DNA from: DASQUP01 sp035641235
GTDB taxonomy: Bacteria; Actinomycetota; CADDZG01; WHSQ01
NCBI GenBank assembly: GCA_035641235.1
Contig: DASQUP010000219.1
Coordinates: 1 to 45,456, forward strand
DNA: 45,456 nt
Direction: 5' to 3'
Shown: in pieces, positions 1-8,061 of the stretch
Layout of the letters: every line of letters begins with the position of its first letter
Position numbering within the stretch: the first letter of the stretch is position 1
Position numbers and translations under genes: made by a program
Notes under the pieces: model-generated
Seen by the model: only the letters and a program-made list of their open reading frames with translations
Told to the model about the DNA's origin: nothing
Databases searched by the model: none

Positions 1-4
1 GCCT

Positions 5-274
5 CTAGCGGATTGAGAAACCCCGCGCGCCCTCCGGGGTTTCCTCCCTCACTTCCACGGATTCCACCTTCGAGTACGGCGTTCCCTCGTGGCACCACTG
101 CACCACCGCATCGACAGCACCGGGATCTCCTTCCACCACGACCTCAACGCGGCCGTCGGGGAGGTTGCTCGCCCAGCCTGCGACGCCTGCCTCAGAGGCA
201 ATGCGCCGGCAGGTGTCCCTGAAAAACACACCCTGCACTCGACCCGAGACGAGCACGCGCTTACGCAGCGTCAT
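5..274 (-). CDS. acyP: Acylphosphatase
   Basis: An 89-residue protein of normal length for the small cytosolic acylphosphatases, which hydrolyse the carboxyl-phosphate bond of acylphosphates. The family signature is visible: GRVQGVFFRDTC near residue 11 holds the phosphate-binding loop and catalytic Arg, and GWASNLPDGRVEV near residue 33 holds the catalytic Asn. The ATG overlaps the TGA of the upstream IscA-like gene (ATGA), so the two are co-transcribed and probably translationally coupled. The physiological substrate cannot be inferred from the context. Confidence 0.93.
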   Translation of the reverse strand: MTLRKRVLVSGRVQGVFFRDTCRRIASEAGVAGWASNLPDGRVEVVVEGDPGAVDAVVQWCHEGTPYSKVESVEVREETPEGARGFSIR

Positions 275-564
275 TCCTGACCCTCCGGACGGACGACCAC
301 CCTTTCGTGCTCCGGCTCGAGGGCTACTACCGCAGAAGGCATCGCTTCGGTCACCGAAGCATCGATGAAGATGCGTATCCCACCGGCCTCAAGGATCTCC
401 TCACCCTCGGCGGGCGCGGCGGCCAGCTCGACGTGCACACGGACACCGCCTCCAAGCTCGCGGGCCGCGCGAAGCCGAATACCTCCGGTCGCCGCGTCCA
501 CTCCGCCCAGTTCCAGCGAGCGTTGCAAAACCTCCAAAGCCTCATCTGTAACCCTAATCGTCAC
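271..564 (-). CDS. HesB/IscA-like fold protein without cysteines
   Basis: A 97-residue protein starting at GTG. The pattern resembles the HesB/IscA Fe-S biogenesis fold: a helical start (TDEALEVLQRSLEL), a GIRLR strand, then GGIRIFID and a C-terminal EPEHERVVVRP strand. Canonical A-type carriers bind iron or clusters through three conserved Cys, but this protein has no cysteine at all, so classical Fe-S carrier activity is unlikely. It overlaps acyP by 4 bp. The fold assignment is from pattern recognition only; the function is unknown. Confidence 0.7.
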   Translation of the reverse strand: MTIRVTDEALEVLQRSLELGGVDAATGGIRLRAARELGGGVRVHVELAAAPAEGEEILEAGGIRIFIDASVTEAMPSAVVALEPEHERVVVRPEGQE

Positions 565-690
565 TCGCTAACTAACCCTTTCAACTGGTCACCATAAGCA
601 TCTACGCAAGTGTACGTAGCTTCCGTTAAGCGCCTGGTCAGATTGGTCGATACGTAATTTGCGTGGGCGGACGTGCCGACCGGAAGGGAC

Positions 691-3600
691 ATGTTGAGCG
701 AGATACTCTTCGACGGGACTCTAGCCCGTCGGCAGGGATCGACCGTAGATTCATATCGGGAATCAGCCGATGTGTTTCGTTACTTGCTCGAAGAGCAAGA
801 CATAAAGGGACTCCTGGACCGGATCGTCGACGTCCTTGCCACACTTATTCCGTACGACTCCCTCACCATCTACGAGGCGGACGTCCCCAACCAATTGCTG
901 ACACCGGTTGTTGCCCGCGACCTATGGGCCAAGGAGGTCCTGAACAGCCACATTACCTTTGGGCAGGGTGTCACCGGATGGGCGGTTGAGCACCGTGAGC
1001 CTGTGTGGTCGAACGAGATACACCTCGACCCACGGAGCGAGCAGGTCCCGGGCACTCCACTCGAACCCGAGGCTCTCATCTGCGTTCCGCTCATTTCTCG
1101 CGGCGCTGTCATGGGCGCACTCAACATCTACAGAACCAGCGACGACGCTGAGTTCACGCTTGAAGAGTTCGATCTTGCGAAGTTGTTCGCAGACGCGGCC
1201 GCTCTCGCCGTAGACAACGCTCGCATCCGTGCTGCGCTCGAGCACCAGGCACAGACCGATTCGCTCACCGGCTTGTACAACCACCGCTACTTCCACGAGC
1301 GCCTCCGCTCAGAGCTGACGCGCGCAAGCCGCGCTCGAGACGTGGTGACCCTCGTGCTGCTCGACCTCGACGACTTCAAACGTGTCAACGACGTCCATGG
1401 GCACGGCATCGGTGACCACGTCCTGGTCGGGCTCGCGGAGATCCTGACCCACGCTATTCGAAGTTCGGACGTCGCCTGCCGGATAGGGGGCGAGGAGTTT
1501 GCCATCATCCTTCCATCGAGTGATGCCGGCGATGCCTGCGTGCTCGCCAGCAGGATCAGTGAACGCCTGGGTGCAGCGAACTTCGAACCTGCCGGGAAGA
1601 TGACCGTATCAATCGGTGTCGCCCAGGGGCCCGAACATGCGATGAACCCCAGGGAACTCGTCGCCTGCGCGGAAATGGCGATGATGACGGCGAAGGCCAG
1701 GGGCAAGGATCGCATCGTCTTGTTCGACGAGAGGGTGGGGGAGCGGCCCGAGTCCAGACGTCAGGACCGGAACGACGTCAGATCCATTGCGCACCTCAAG
1801 ATGCTCCAGAGCCTTGGAGGGAAGTTGAATCGCCTGAACGAGGTGCGCGAGATCGGCGATGTGATCGCCAACGAATTGCGTACCCTCATCGACTATCACA
1901 ATTGCCGCGTCTACATCGAAGAGGACGGATGGTTGGACCCCATCTCGTTCCGGGGAGAGCTGACCGCAGACAGTTCGGGAACCCTGAGCGCAATCCGATG
2001 CCGGGTGGGCGAAGGGATCACCGGTCGCACCGCGGAGACGGGCAAACCCTTGCTGATTCCAAACGCCCTCGAATGTGAGTTCGCCGTGACCGTTGCCGGA
2101 ACGGCCGAGATCGAAGAGTCCATCCTTGCCGTCCCACTGACCTACGGCGTGCGCGTCATCGGTGTTGTGGTCGTGTCCAAGCTGGGCATCAACCAGTTCG
2201 ACGAGGACGATAAACGCCTGCTTGAAGTTCTCGGCGGGCACGCCGCGGTTGCCCTCGAGAACGCCCGTCTATACGAATCGCAGCGACGGGAAGCCACGCA
2301 CGCAAAGGCTCTACTCGAGTTCGCCGACGCCGCGACCAAGGCCCGCTCCCACCACGTCATCTGCGACGAGGCAGTCCGAATGGCGGCCAAACTCCTCGAT
2401 GTGGAGCAGGCGATCCTCTGGCTCGAGGACGAGCGGCGGGGGGATTTCCGGTGCGTCGCGCACTTCGGTTACGTCGGCGACCCCAATGCGGAGAGCTTCA
2501 TCCGCCAACGCGTGACCAGGCAGGTGGCCGATCGGTTTCTCGGCAATCACCGCAAGCCGTTCCGGGTGCAACCCGACGAGTTCAGTGGAGTGTTCTCTGT
2601 GCCTGACGGAGTAGTACCGGTAGAGATTGCCGTCGCTCCCCTCGATCTCGGAGCCGAGATAAAGGGTTGGATCGGCGTTCGCCAACCTCAAGATCGGCGC
2701 GAGCACTTCACGGACCACCGCATGCTTCTCCTCGCGGGGCTGGCCTCGCACGCCTCGATGGCGCTCCAGAAGGCGCTTGCCTACCAGGACCAGAAGGAGA
2801 GCGCGGAGATCGCTAACTCACTTCTGCAGTTCGGAAGAGAGCTCGCGCGCGCAGAGGGCGCAACCGAAGTCCTCGAGCGAGTGGTGGAATTATCGGCGCG
2901 GATGCTTGGCTCACCCAACGCCGTGGTGTGGCTCGCTGATCTCAATACCGGCGAGGCCGTCCCCAAGGCGACCTACGGATTCCACGGTAAGAGGCTGCAG
3001 CTGATGAAGAGCAGCCGGCTCGAGCCGAAGGTTGCCGCTGAGTTTGCACGCCTTACAGAACCCTTTTCCATCGGTGCCGGCGTGCCGGAGTTCCCCGGTG
3101 CGGCGATCTTGAACGGAGGTGTCCCCGCCGCGGTGGCTCCGCTCCGTCTGGAGGGTGGCCGCATGGGGTGCATCGTTGCAGGGGCCCCGGCCCTTGGCGA
3201 CTACGAGTTTTCCGAGAGGAAGATGAGGTTGCTCGAGGGAATCGCTCATCAAACCTCTCTCGCGGTCAACAATGCATTCAGCTTCGAGAGTTTGGAGCAG
3301 ACTTTCCTCGACACGGTCGAGGCACTTGCAAACGCACTCGAGGCGAAGGATGAGTACACGTCATCGCACGCTCGGTGGATAACCGACGCGGCCCTAGAAG
3401 TTGGCCGCTTGCTCGGGATGGACGCCCAGTCGTTGAAGCGGCTGGAACTCGGCGCCCTCTTCCACGACATAGGAAAGATCGGAATTCCATCGGCCATCCT
3501 CCAGAAGCCGGGCCCGCTCAGCGATGAAGAGTGGGAGGTCATCAAACTTCACCCCGAGCTCGGAGAGAAGATCCTCGCGCCCATAGCCCGGCTTTCGGAT

Positions 3601-3876
3601 GTGAGGCCAATCGTCCGCCATTGCCACGAGCACTTCGACGGGAGCGGCTATCCAGATCGGAAGGTGGGCAGCGAGATCCCCCTGGAATCCCGCATCATTC
3701 TGGTGGTCGATGCCTTCCATGCGATGACGAGCGACAGGCCATACCGCAAAGCGCTACCGGTAGAGGTGGCCAGCGACAGACTCGAGAGTTCCTCGGGGAG
3801 TCAGTTCGACCCAGAGGTGGTTCGAGCGTTCGCCAGGCTAATCAAGAAGAACCCACATCTCGCCGAGTCCGCGTAG
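691..3876 (+). CDS. Multi-GAF GGDEF / HD-GYP cyclic-di-GMP signalling protein
   Basis: A soluble 1061-residue protein with no membrane segment. Domains in order: GAF (about 25-180), GGDEF diguanylate cyclase (about 185-345), three further GAF-like modules (about 370-530, 540-690, 705-865), then HD-GYP phosphodiesterase (about 880-1050). The cyclase site GGEEF is at 266-270, with an inhibitory I-site RxxD (RSSD) exactly five residues upstream. The phosphodiesterase has HDIGK at about 925 and HEHFDGSGYP at 979-988, so both opposing activities look intact. The ATG at 691 is preferred over an in-frame GTG at 673 because GGAAGGG lies just before it. The 3' end overlaps the convergent threonine dehydratase gene by 35 bp. 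The signals sensed by the GAFs are unknown. Confidence 0.93.
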   Translation: MLSEILFDGTLARRQGSTVDSYRESADVFRYLLEEQDIKGLLDRIVDVLATLIPYDSLTIYEADVPNQLLTPVVARDLWAKEVLNSHITFGQGVTGWAVEHREPVWSNEIHLDPRSEQVPGTPLEPEALICVPLISRGAVMGALNIYRTSDDAEFTLEEFDLAKLFADAAALAVDNARIRAALEHQAQTDSLTGLYNHRYFHERLRSELTRASRARDVVTLVLLDLDDFKRVNDVHGHGIGDHVLVGLAEILTHAIRSSDVACRIGGEEFAIILPSSDAGDACVLASRISERLGAANFEPAGKMTVSIGVAQGPEHAMNPRELVACAEMAMMTAKARGKDRIVLFDERVGERPESRRQDRNDVRSIAHLKMLQSLGGKLNRLNEVREIGDVIANELRTLIDYHNCRVYIEEDGWLDPISFRGELTADSSGTLSAIRCRVGEGITGRTAETGKPLLIPNALECEFAVTVAGTAEIEESILAVPLTYGVRVIGVVVVSKLGINQFDEDDKRLLEVLGGHAAVALENARLYESQRREATHAKALLEFADAATKARSHHVICDEAVRMAAKLLDVEQAILWLEDERRGDFRCVAHFGYVGDPNAESFIRQRVTRQVADRFLGNHRKPFRVQPDEFSGVFSVPDGVVPVEIAVAPLDLGAEIKGWIGVRQPQDRREHFTDHRMLLLAGLASHASMALQKALAYQDQKESAEIANSLLQFGRELARAEGATEVLERVVELSARMLGSPNAVVWLADLNTGEAVPKATYGFHGKRLQLMKSSRLEPKVAAEFARLTEPFSIGAGVPEFPGAAILNGGVPAAVAPLRLEGGRMGCIVAGAPALGDYEFSERKMRLLEGIAHQTSLAVNNAFSFESLEQTFLDTVEALANALEAKDEYTSSHARWITDAALEVGRLLGMDAQSLKRLELGALFHDIGKIGIPSAILQKPGPLSDEEWEVIKLHPELGEKILAPIARLSDVRPIVRHCHEHFDGSGYPDRKVGSEIPLESRIILVVDAFHAMTSDRPYRKALPVEVASDRLESSSGSQFDPEVVRAFARLIKKNPHLAESA

Positions 3877-4825
3877 AGGCGATCAACTCGGCAAACCGCT
3901 TGGCTCCGACGTTTCCACCGGAGAGGATTACGCCGGTACGCGCGCCGTTGAGTTCGACCTTGTCGGAGAGGACCGCGGCGAGCGCGCTGGCCCCGCTCGG
4001 CTCGAGAACGATCTTCAGGTAGTCGAAGGCGAACACCATCGCAGCCACTATCTCGTCGTCGGACACGAGGACGATGTCCTCGACGAGATCCTTGTTGATG
4101 GAGAAGGTCATTTCCCCGGGGATCTCAACCTGTTGGCCGTCTGCGATCGTTCGGGGGACGTCGATCTTGACCCGCCGGCCGGCGCGGAGCGAGCGGCGGG
4201 TGTCGTCGCCGGCGGCCGGCTCCACGCCGATCACGCGGGTTACACCATTCAGCCCCTTCGCCGCAGTCCCGCACCCTGCGATGAGACCGCCGCCTCCGAC
4301 CGGAACCACGAGCACGTGGAGTGGCCCCGCTTCCTCGATGAGCTCGAGGCCTGCGGTGCCCTGACCGGCGATTATCAATGGGTCCTCGTACGGCGGAACG
4401 AAGGTCAACCCCCGGTCTTCTGCCAGCGCGCGGCCCAGCTCCGCGCGGTCCTGCAAGTAGCGGTCATAGAAGACGATCTCACCTCCGTAGGAACGAGTGG
4501 CCTCCACCTTCGCAGTGGGCGCATCTTCCGGCATGAGAATGACCGCCGGTCCTCCGAGAAGTCCCGCCGCCAGTGCAACTGCCTGCGCGTGGTTTCCGGA
4601 TGAGAACGCAGCTACACCTCGTTCTATCTGGTTCCGGTCCAAGGACGAAATCTTGTTGTACGCGCCGCGGAACTTAAATGCACCACCACGTTGAAGATTC
4701 TCTGCTTTCAGCTTTATCGAGCCACCTGCCCGCCCGTCCAGCGTCCGTGACGTGATCACGGGGGTGCGGTGTGCTATCCCGCGCAGTCGTTCTGCCGCGG
4801 CTGCAATGTCGTCGAGCGTGATCAC
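3842..4825 (-). CDS. Threonine/serine ammonia-lyase (PLP), catabolic type
   Basis: A 327-residue fold-type II PLP enzyme. AFKFRGAYNK carries the Schiff-base Lys at about residue 51, SSGNHAQ is the substrate loop, GGGGLIAG binds the PLP phosphate, and GVILSGGNVG lies near the C-terminus. It ends after the catalytic domain with no ACT domain, so it is the short catabolic (TdcB-like) form rather than isoleucine-feedback-inhibited IlvA; a serine racemase or dehydratase role is an alternative. The GTG at 4825 gives the family N-terminus and lies 10 bp after the paaD stop, so it is probably the last gene of the paa transcript. No good Shine-Dalgarno is visible. It overlaps the convergent HD-GYP gene by 35 bp. 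Confidence 0.9.
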   Translation of the reverse strand: MITLDDIAAAAERLRGIAHRTPVITSRTLDGRAGGSIKLKAENLQRGGAFKFRGAYNKISSLDRNQIERGVAAFSSGNHAQAVALAAGLLGGPAVILMPEDAPTAKVEATRSYGGEIVFYDRYLQDRAELGRALAEDRGLTFVPPYEDPLIIAGQGTAGLELIEEAGPLHVLVVPVGGGGLIAGCGTAAKGLNGVTRVIGVEPAAGDDTRRSLRAGRRVKIDVPRTIADGQQVEIPGEMTFSINKDLVEDIVLVSDDEIVAAMVFAFDYLKIVLEPSGASALAAVLSDKVELNGARTGVILSGGNVGAKRFAELIASTRTRRDVGSS

Positions 4826-4835
4826 GCTCGCGGTA

Positions 4836-5333
4836 CTAAATCGGTTTGAACTGCTCGAAGGGATTGCGGCAGTCCTCGCAGTAATAGAGGGCGCGGCAGG
4901 GAGTCGGCCCGAACGGGCTGTCGTTGCGCGTGTTGGTGCTGCCGCAGAAGGGGCACTCGGCAACGGTCGGGAGACCGATTTGTGTGATGAGCACAGGCGC
5001 GTTCCCCGTCGGTGGGGCAAGCCCGAACTCGCGCAGTTTCCTCCGTCCTGTCTCGGTGATGCGGTTCGTTGTCCAGGGCGGCGAGTAAGTCGTCTCGACA
5101 ATGGCGGTGTCAACGCCCTCGACGACCGCAACCGCTGCAGCTACATCACTTTTGATCACGGATATAGCCGGGCATCCCGAGAACGTCGGAAGGATGACGA
5201 CTCGCGCGCGCCCATCCTCCACGTCGACGTGCTCGACCATGCCCATGTCGACGATCGAGACCACCGGAATCTCCGGGTCCATAACCGACTCGAGTGCCGT
5301 CCAGATGGTTTCAGCGATGGTCGTGGTCTTCAC
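4836..5333 (-). CDS. paaD: Phenylacetyl-CoA epoxidase-associated protein PaaD
   Basis: A 165-residue protein with an N-terminal MIP18/DUF59-type domain (ALESVMDPEIPVVSIVDMG, FSGCPAI) and a C-terminal zinc ribbon with four Cys (CPFCGS ... CRALYYCEDCRNPF). This combination is typical of PaaD (PaaJ), which is thought to help mature metal centres of the phenylacetyl-CoA epoxidase. The GTG start overlaps the TGA of paaC (GTGA), an operon coupling that decides the start over an upstream ATG at 5381. The usual reductase gene paaE does not follow; a threonine dehydratase does. Confidence 0.93.
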   Translation of the reverse strand: MKTTTIAETIWTALESVMDPEIPVVSIVDMGMVEHVDVEDGRARVVILPTFSGCPAISVIKSDVAAAVAVVEGVDTAIVETTYSPPWTTNRITETGRRKLREFGLAPPTGNAPVLITQIGLPTVAECPFCGSTNTRNDSPFGPTPCRALYYCEDCRNPFEQFKPI

Positions 5334-6169
5334 CAGCTTGCTCCGGGGTTCTCTCGGTAAGTTAGCGTCATCTCGTCCCACAGAGCGTCGAAGTCCTTTG
5401 AATGATTTCCGTGTCGGCCTCCGAGCCCGTGAGGCTCCGCTTGGTTTCCGTTCGCGCCGTTGCCGTTGCGTTCGATGAGATCTCCCGAGGACGACGCAAC
5501 GAACTCTGCCGACTCGTCTCTTGGGGAGACGACTTCGGACGGCAATCCGAGATCATCGAGTCCCGTGGCCGCATGTGTCAGGAAGCGGGCTCTCATCTCG
5601 TCCGAGGGGACCGGGAGCCAGCCCTCTTTCACGGCCTCATCTTCGAGTTCAATCGGTTCGAAGAGCGCTAGGGCTTCTGGGAACGCATCGGCGATCGAAT
5701 CGATCAGCCGCGCCCGTCCCTCCACGGGACCGCGAGCGATCCGGCTCATCCATGTGGCCGCATGGAGCATGTGGTACCGCTCCTCGCGCTGCAATTTGAC
5801 CACGAGAGCAGAGAGTTCCTTGTGCGCAGTTCCCGACAATGCCTCGAGTCGAAGGGAGTCGGCAGTGTCGTAAAGCCAGTGGCGCGCCAGCGTTTTTGCC
5901 CAGTCGCCGTTGGTACGTTCACAAATGATTGCGTGACGGTATTCGTCGGGCTTTCTTCCGAGTGCCAGTCGGTCGGGGTTGTCACCAGTGATCTGTGAGA
6001 CCAATTCGTAGTATGCGGTCGCATGGCCGATCTCGTCCTGCGCGATCGAAGAGAACGCAACGTCTTCCTCGATGTAGGGTGCATGTCCCGTCCACTCCGA
6101 ATGGCGGTGCCCGATGATCAGTTCGTCATCGCCGAGTGCAGTTAGGAGCGCGATCAGCGAGTCATTCAT
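5330..6169 (-). CDS. paaC: Phenylacetyl-CoA 1,2-epoxidase structural subunit PaaC
   Basis: A 279-residue ferritin-like subunit of the PaaABCE monooxygenase, which epoxidises phenylacetyl-CoA. QDEIGHATAYYELV and REERYHMLHAATW correspond to the helices that carry di-iron ligands in PaaA; PaaC is known to be the non-catalytic partner that stabilises PaaA. The ATG overlaps the TGA of paaB (ATGA). The C-terminal 40 residues are low-complexity (Asn, Gly and His rich) before a LWDEMTLTYRENPGASW ending, an insertion-like linker. Confidence 0.93.
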   Translation of the reverse strand: MNDSLIALLTALGDDELIIGHRHSEWTGHAPYIEEDVAFSSIAQDEIGHATAYYELVSQITGDNPDRLALGRKPDEYRHAIICERTNGDWAKTLARHWLYDTADSLRLEALSGTAHKELSALVVKLQREERYHMLHAATWMSRIARGPVEGRARLIDSIADAFPEALALFEPIELEDEAVKEGWLPVPSDEMRARFLTHAATGLDDLGLPSEVVSPRDESAEFVASSSGDLIERNGNGANGNQAEPHGLGGRHGNHSKDFDALWDEMTLTYRENPGASW

Positions 6170-6462
6170 GTCTCGGTAAGCTCCTTGGCGCGCGCCCGGG
6201 CCTTCTCACGTTTCTTCACAACGTCTCTGTAGGCGCTGGCAAAACGGTACGACTTGTCCGCAGCGATCTCCAGGAGGCTCTCATCCGAGAAGCTGTGAAT
6301 ATCACTTCGCCTCACCACCCACAGGTGATCGCCTTCCCGCCGGCGCAGGAAGCACTCCTTTGCCATTATTAGTGCCATCTGTGGATCGGGAGCGATCACC
6401 GCTCCGGAGTGTTCGAACGGGTCTTTGTGACCGCTGCGTCGGAAGACCTCATATACGTCCAT
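6166..6462 (-). CDS. paaB: Phenylacetyl-CoA epoxidase subunit PaaB
   Basis: A 98-residue protein matching PaaB: MDVYEVFRRSGHKDPFEHSG at the start, then AKECFLRRREGDHLWVVRRSDI. PaaB bridges PaaAC heterodimers in the multicomponent epoxidase. It lies 14 bp downstream of paaA and overlaps paaC by 4 bp. The lysine- and arginine-rich C-terminus is ordinary for the family. Confidence 0.94.
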   Translation of the reverse strand: MDVYEVFRRSGHKDPFEHSGAVIAPDPQMALIMAKECFLRRREGDHLWVVRRSDIHSFSDESLLEIAADKSYRFASAYRDVVKKREKARARAKELTET

Positions 6463-6476
6463 CTGAGCGCCCTGGG

Positions 6477-7397
6477 TTAAGCCGCGTGGATCGCGGGTTC
6501 AGACATCGCCTCTCGCACCCAGCGGTGGTCGTCGTACATCCGGCGCCGCCACCCGAGGCGGCGCGCAGTCTCGGAACCATCGTTGCGCTTGATCGCGTCG
6601 AGCGGTGCCCAGTCGATGTCGGCTTCGACGACCCTCCAATGCCCGTCGTCGTCCTGGTAGGGGACCGGGGTTGGGAACGAGTAGCCGAGTTCGAGGATCT
6701 TCGGAACGTAGCGGTCCAGGAATTCCTGGCGGAGGTCCTCGTTCGTGCGCGTCTTCACCTTCCACTTCAGAAGAAGGTCCTTGGCCACTTTGGATTTGGG
6801 ACCGAAGAAGTGGATGAGGGCGAGCCACCACCTGTTCAGGGCCTCCTGGAACATCCACCGCTGGCGCTCGGTCCCAGACGCTAGCTCAAGCGAAATGTCC
6901 TCGCCGTGGCGGAGGTGCAACTGCTCCTCTGAACAGATCCGCTTGAGAACCCTCGTGTACGGCGCGTACGAGGACTCGAGCAGAGCGGCCTGCGTTACGA
7001 GCGCGGCGCCGTCGACCAACCACCCGATGATCGCTACGTCGCCCCAGTGAGCAACCGGATAGTGGAAAACGTTGTGAAACTTGGATTTGCCGTTGACGAG
7101 ATCCGAGTACATCGCCTCGCGGCTCTTGCCTAGGTCCTCTGCAACCCGGTAGAGGAGCTGAGCGTGGCCGACCTCATCCTGGATCTTTGCAGCAAGCGAC
7201 ATCTTGCGCCTCAACGTCGGAGCCTTCGGAAGGCACTCGCGCTCTGGGAGTGCTCCCATGATCTCCGAGTTGGCATGCATCTCGATGAACTTGAGCACAC
7301 CCCGGCGAAAGTCGTCGGGCATCCAGTCCTCAGCCTCGACTTTGCCGCCTGAAGCGATGTGCTCCGAAAACTGTGCGAGCTTTTCCTCGTAGGTCAT
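6477..7397 (-). CDS. paaA: Phenylacetyl-CoA 1,2-epoxidase catalytic subunit PaaA
   Basis: A 306-residue catalytic subunit of the di-iron phenylacetyl-CoA monooxygenase. Two ligand-bearing helices are evident: IQDEVGHAQLLYRVAEDLG (ExxH) and ICSEEQLHLRHGED. The C-terminus is rich in aromatics, as in PaaA. The ATG at 7397 overlaps the TGA of the TetR gene (ATGA), so a longer upstream reading in this frame is ruled out and the enzyme genes lie on the regulator's transcript. Order: tetR-paaA-paaB-paaC-paaD-threonine dehydratase. Confidence 0.95.
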   Translation of the reverse strand: MTYEEKLAQFSEHIASGGKVEAEDWMPDDFRRGVLKFIEMHANSEIMGALPERECLPKAPTLRRKMSLAAKIQDEVGHAQLLYRVAEDLGKSREAMYSDLVNGKSKFHNVFHYPVAHWGDVAIIGWLVDGAALVTQAALLESSYAPYTRVLKRICSEEQLHLRHGEDISLELASGTERQRWMFQEALNRWWLALIHFFGPKSKVAKDLLLKWKVKTRTNEDLRQEFLDRYVPKILELGYSFPTPVPYQDDDGHWRVVEADIDWAPLDAIKRNDGSETARRLGWRRRMYDDHRWVREAMSEPAIHAA

Positions 7398-8008
7398 TCC
7401 GACCCCTCCTCCGGGTTCACCGTCAGCCCGGAAACGATCAGATCCGTAAATTTTTCCCCGATCTCCTGCGGCCCTAAGCGTCCGCCCGGCCTGTACCACT
7501 CGTACACCCAGTTGCCCGCCGACAGCACCAGTAGAACTGCAAACCGAGCGTCCGCATCGGAGCGGAACTCCCCGTTGGCAACCCCTTCGGAAACGATCGT
7601 TGAGATCATCCCCTCGTAATGGTCCCTTTTCGCCTGAACAATCGAGCGAAGGTCGTCCGAGAGGTAACGCCACTCGTTGAGGAATACCGTCGCAGCATCG
7701 AGGTGTTCGATGGCCGTTTCAATATGGCCTATTAGAAAGGCGCGCAGTCGAGCGGCCGCCGATCCTGAGGTCGCTAGGGCCTCGGCGCCGCGCGCCAGAA
7801 AGCGTTCGGCTCCGTCGTCGACGACATCGAATAGGAGCTCCTCCTTCGAACCGATGTGGGCATAGAGCGATCCCCGTTTGAGCCCCAGGGCATCTCCCAG
7901 GTGTTGCATCGAGGTGCCGTGGTAGCCGCGCTGAGAAAAGAGCCGGGCCGCCGCACCGATCAGCTCGGCCCTTCTCGCGCTCCGGGTCCTCTCGGCTACC
8001 TGCGTCAT
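7394..8008 (-). CDS. TetR-family regulator of the paa operon (PaaR-like)
   Basis: A 204-residue TetR repressor. The N-terminal helix-turn-helix reads AARLFSQRGYHGTSMQHLGD then LGLKRGSLYAHIGSKEEL; the rest is a helical ligand-binding domain. The ATG at 8008 is favoured because GGGGGA lies five bases before it. It is the first gene of the paa operon and overlaps paaA by 4 bp. A perfect palindrome ten bases upstream fits autoregulation. By analogy with TetR-type PaaR proteins the ligand is probably phenylacetyl-CoA (inference). Confidence 0.9.
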   Translation of the reverse strand: MTQVAERTRSARRAELIGAAARLFSQRGYHGTSMQHLGDALGLKRGSLYAHIGSKEELLFDVVDDGAERFLARGAEALATSGSAAARLRAFLIGHIETAIEHLDAATVFLNEWRYLSDDLRSIVQAKRDHYEGMISTIVSEGVANGEFRSDADARFAVLLVLSAGNWVYEWYRPGGRLGPQEIGEKFTDLIVSGLTVNPEEGSE

Positions 8009-8017
8009 GGTGTCCCC

Positions 8018-8035
8018 CAAACGAACGGTCGTTTG
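8018..8035. promoter_or_regulatory. Probable TetR operator
   Basis: CAAACGAACGGTCGTTTG has perfect 7-base arms around ACGG. It lies 10 bp before the start of the TetR/paa operon and 27 bp before the divergent nth gene. Size and position are typical of a TetR autoregulatory operator. No second copy was recognised in the window. Confidence 0.7.
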
Positions 8036-8049
8036 ACCAGTCTAGCGGC

Positions 8050-8055
8050 TATTCT
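8050..8055 (+). promoter_or_regulatory. -10 box of a probable leaderless promoter for nth
   Basis: TATTCT followed by exactly six bases and then the ATG of nth, so transcription should begin at or next to the start codon. No Shine-Dalgarno is present. The -35 region would overlap the TetR palindrome and is weak. Confidence 0.5.
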
Positions 8056-8061
8056 CCCCCT

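Noticed and set aside
602..619. CTACG/CGTAG inverted repeat between the IscA-like gene and the c-di-GMP gene.
   Set aside because: Arms of five bases with an eight-base loop are weak and match no recognised operator; no second copy was seen.
3842..5131. A 429-residue reading of the threonine dehydratase.
   Set aside because: The first hundred residues are low-complexity and overlap paaD in another frame; the family N-terminus begins at the GTG at 4825.
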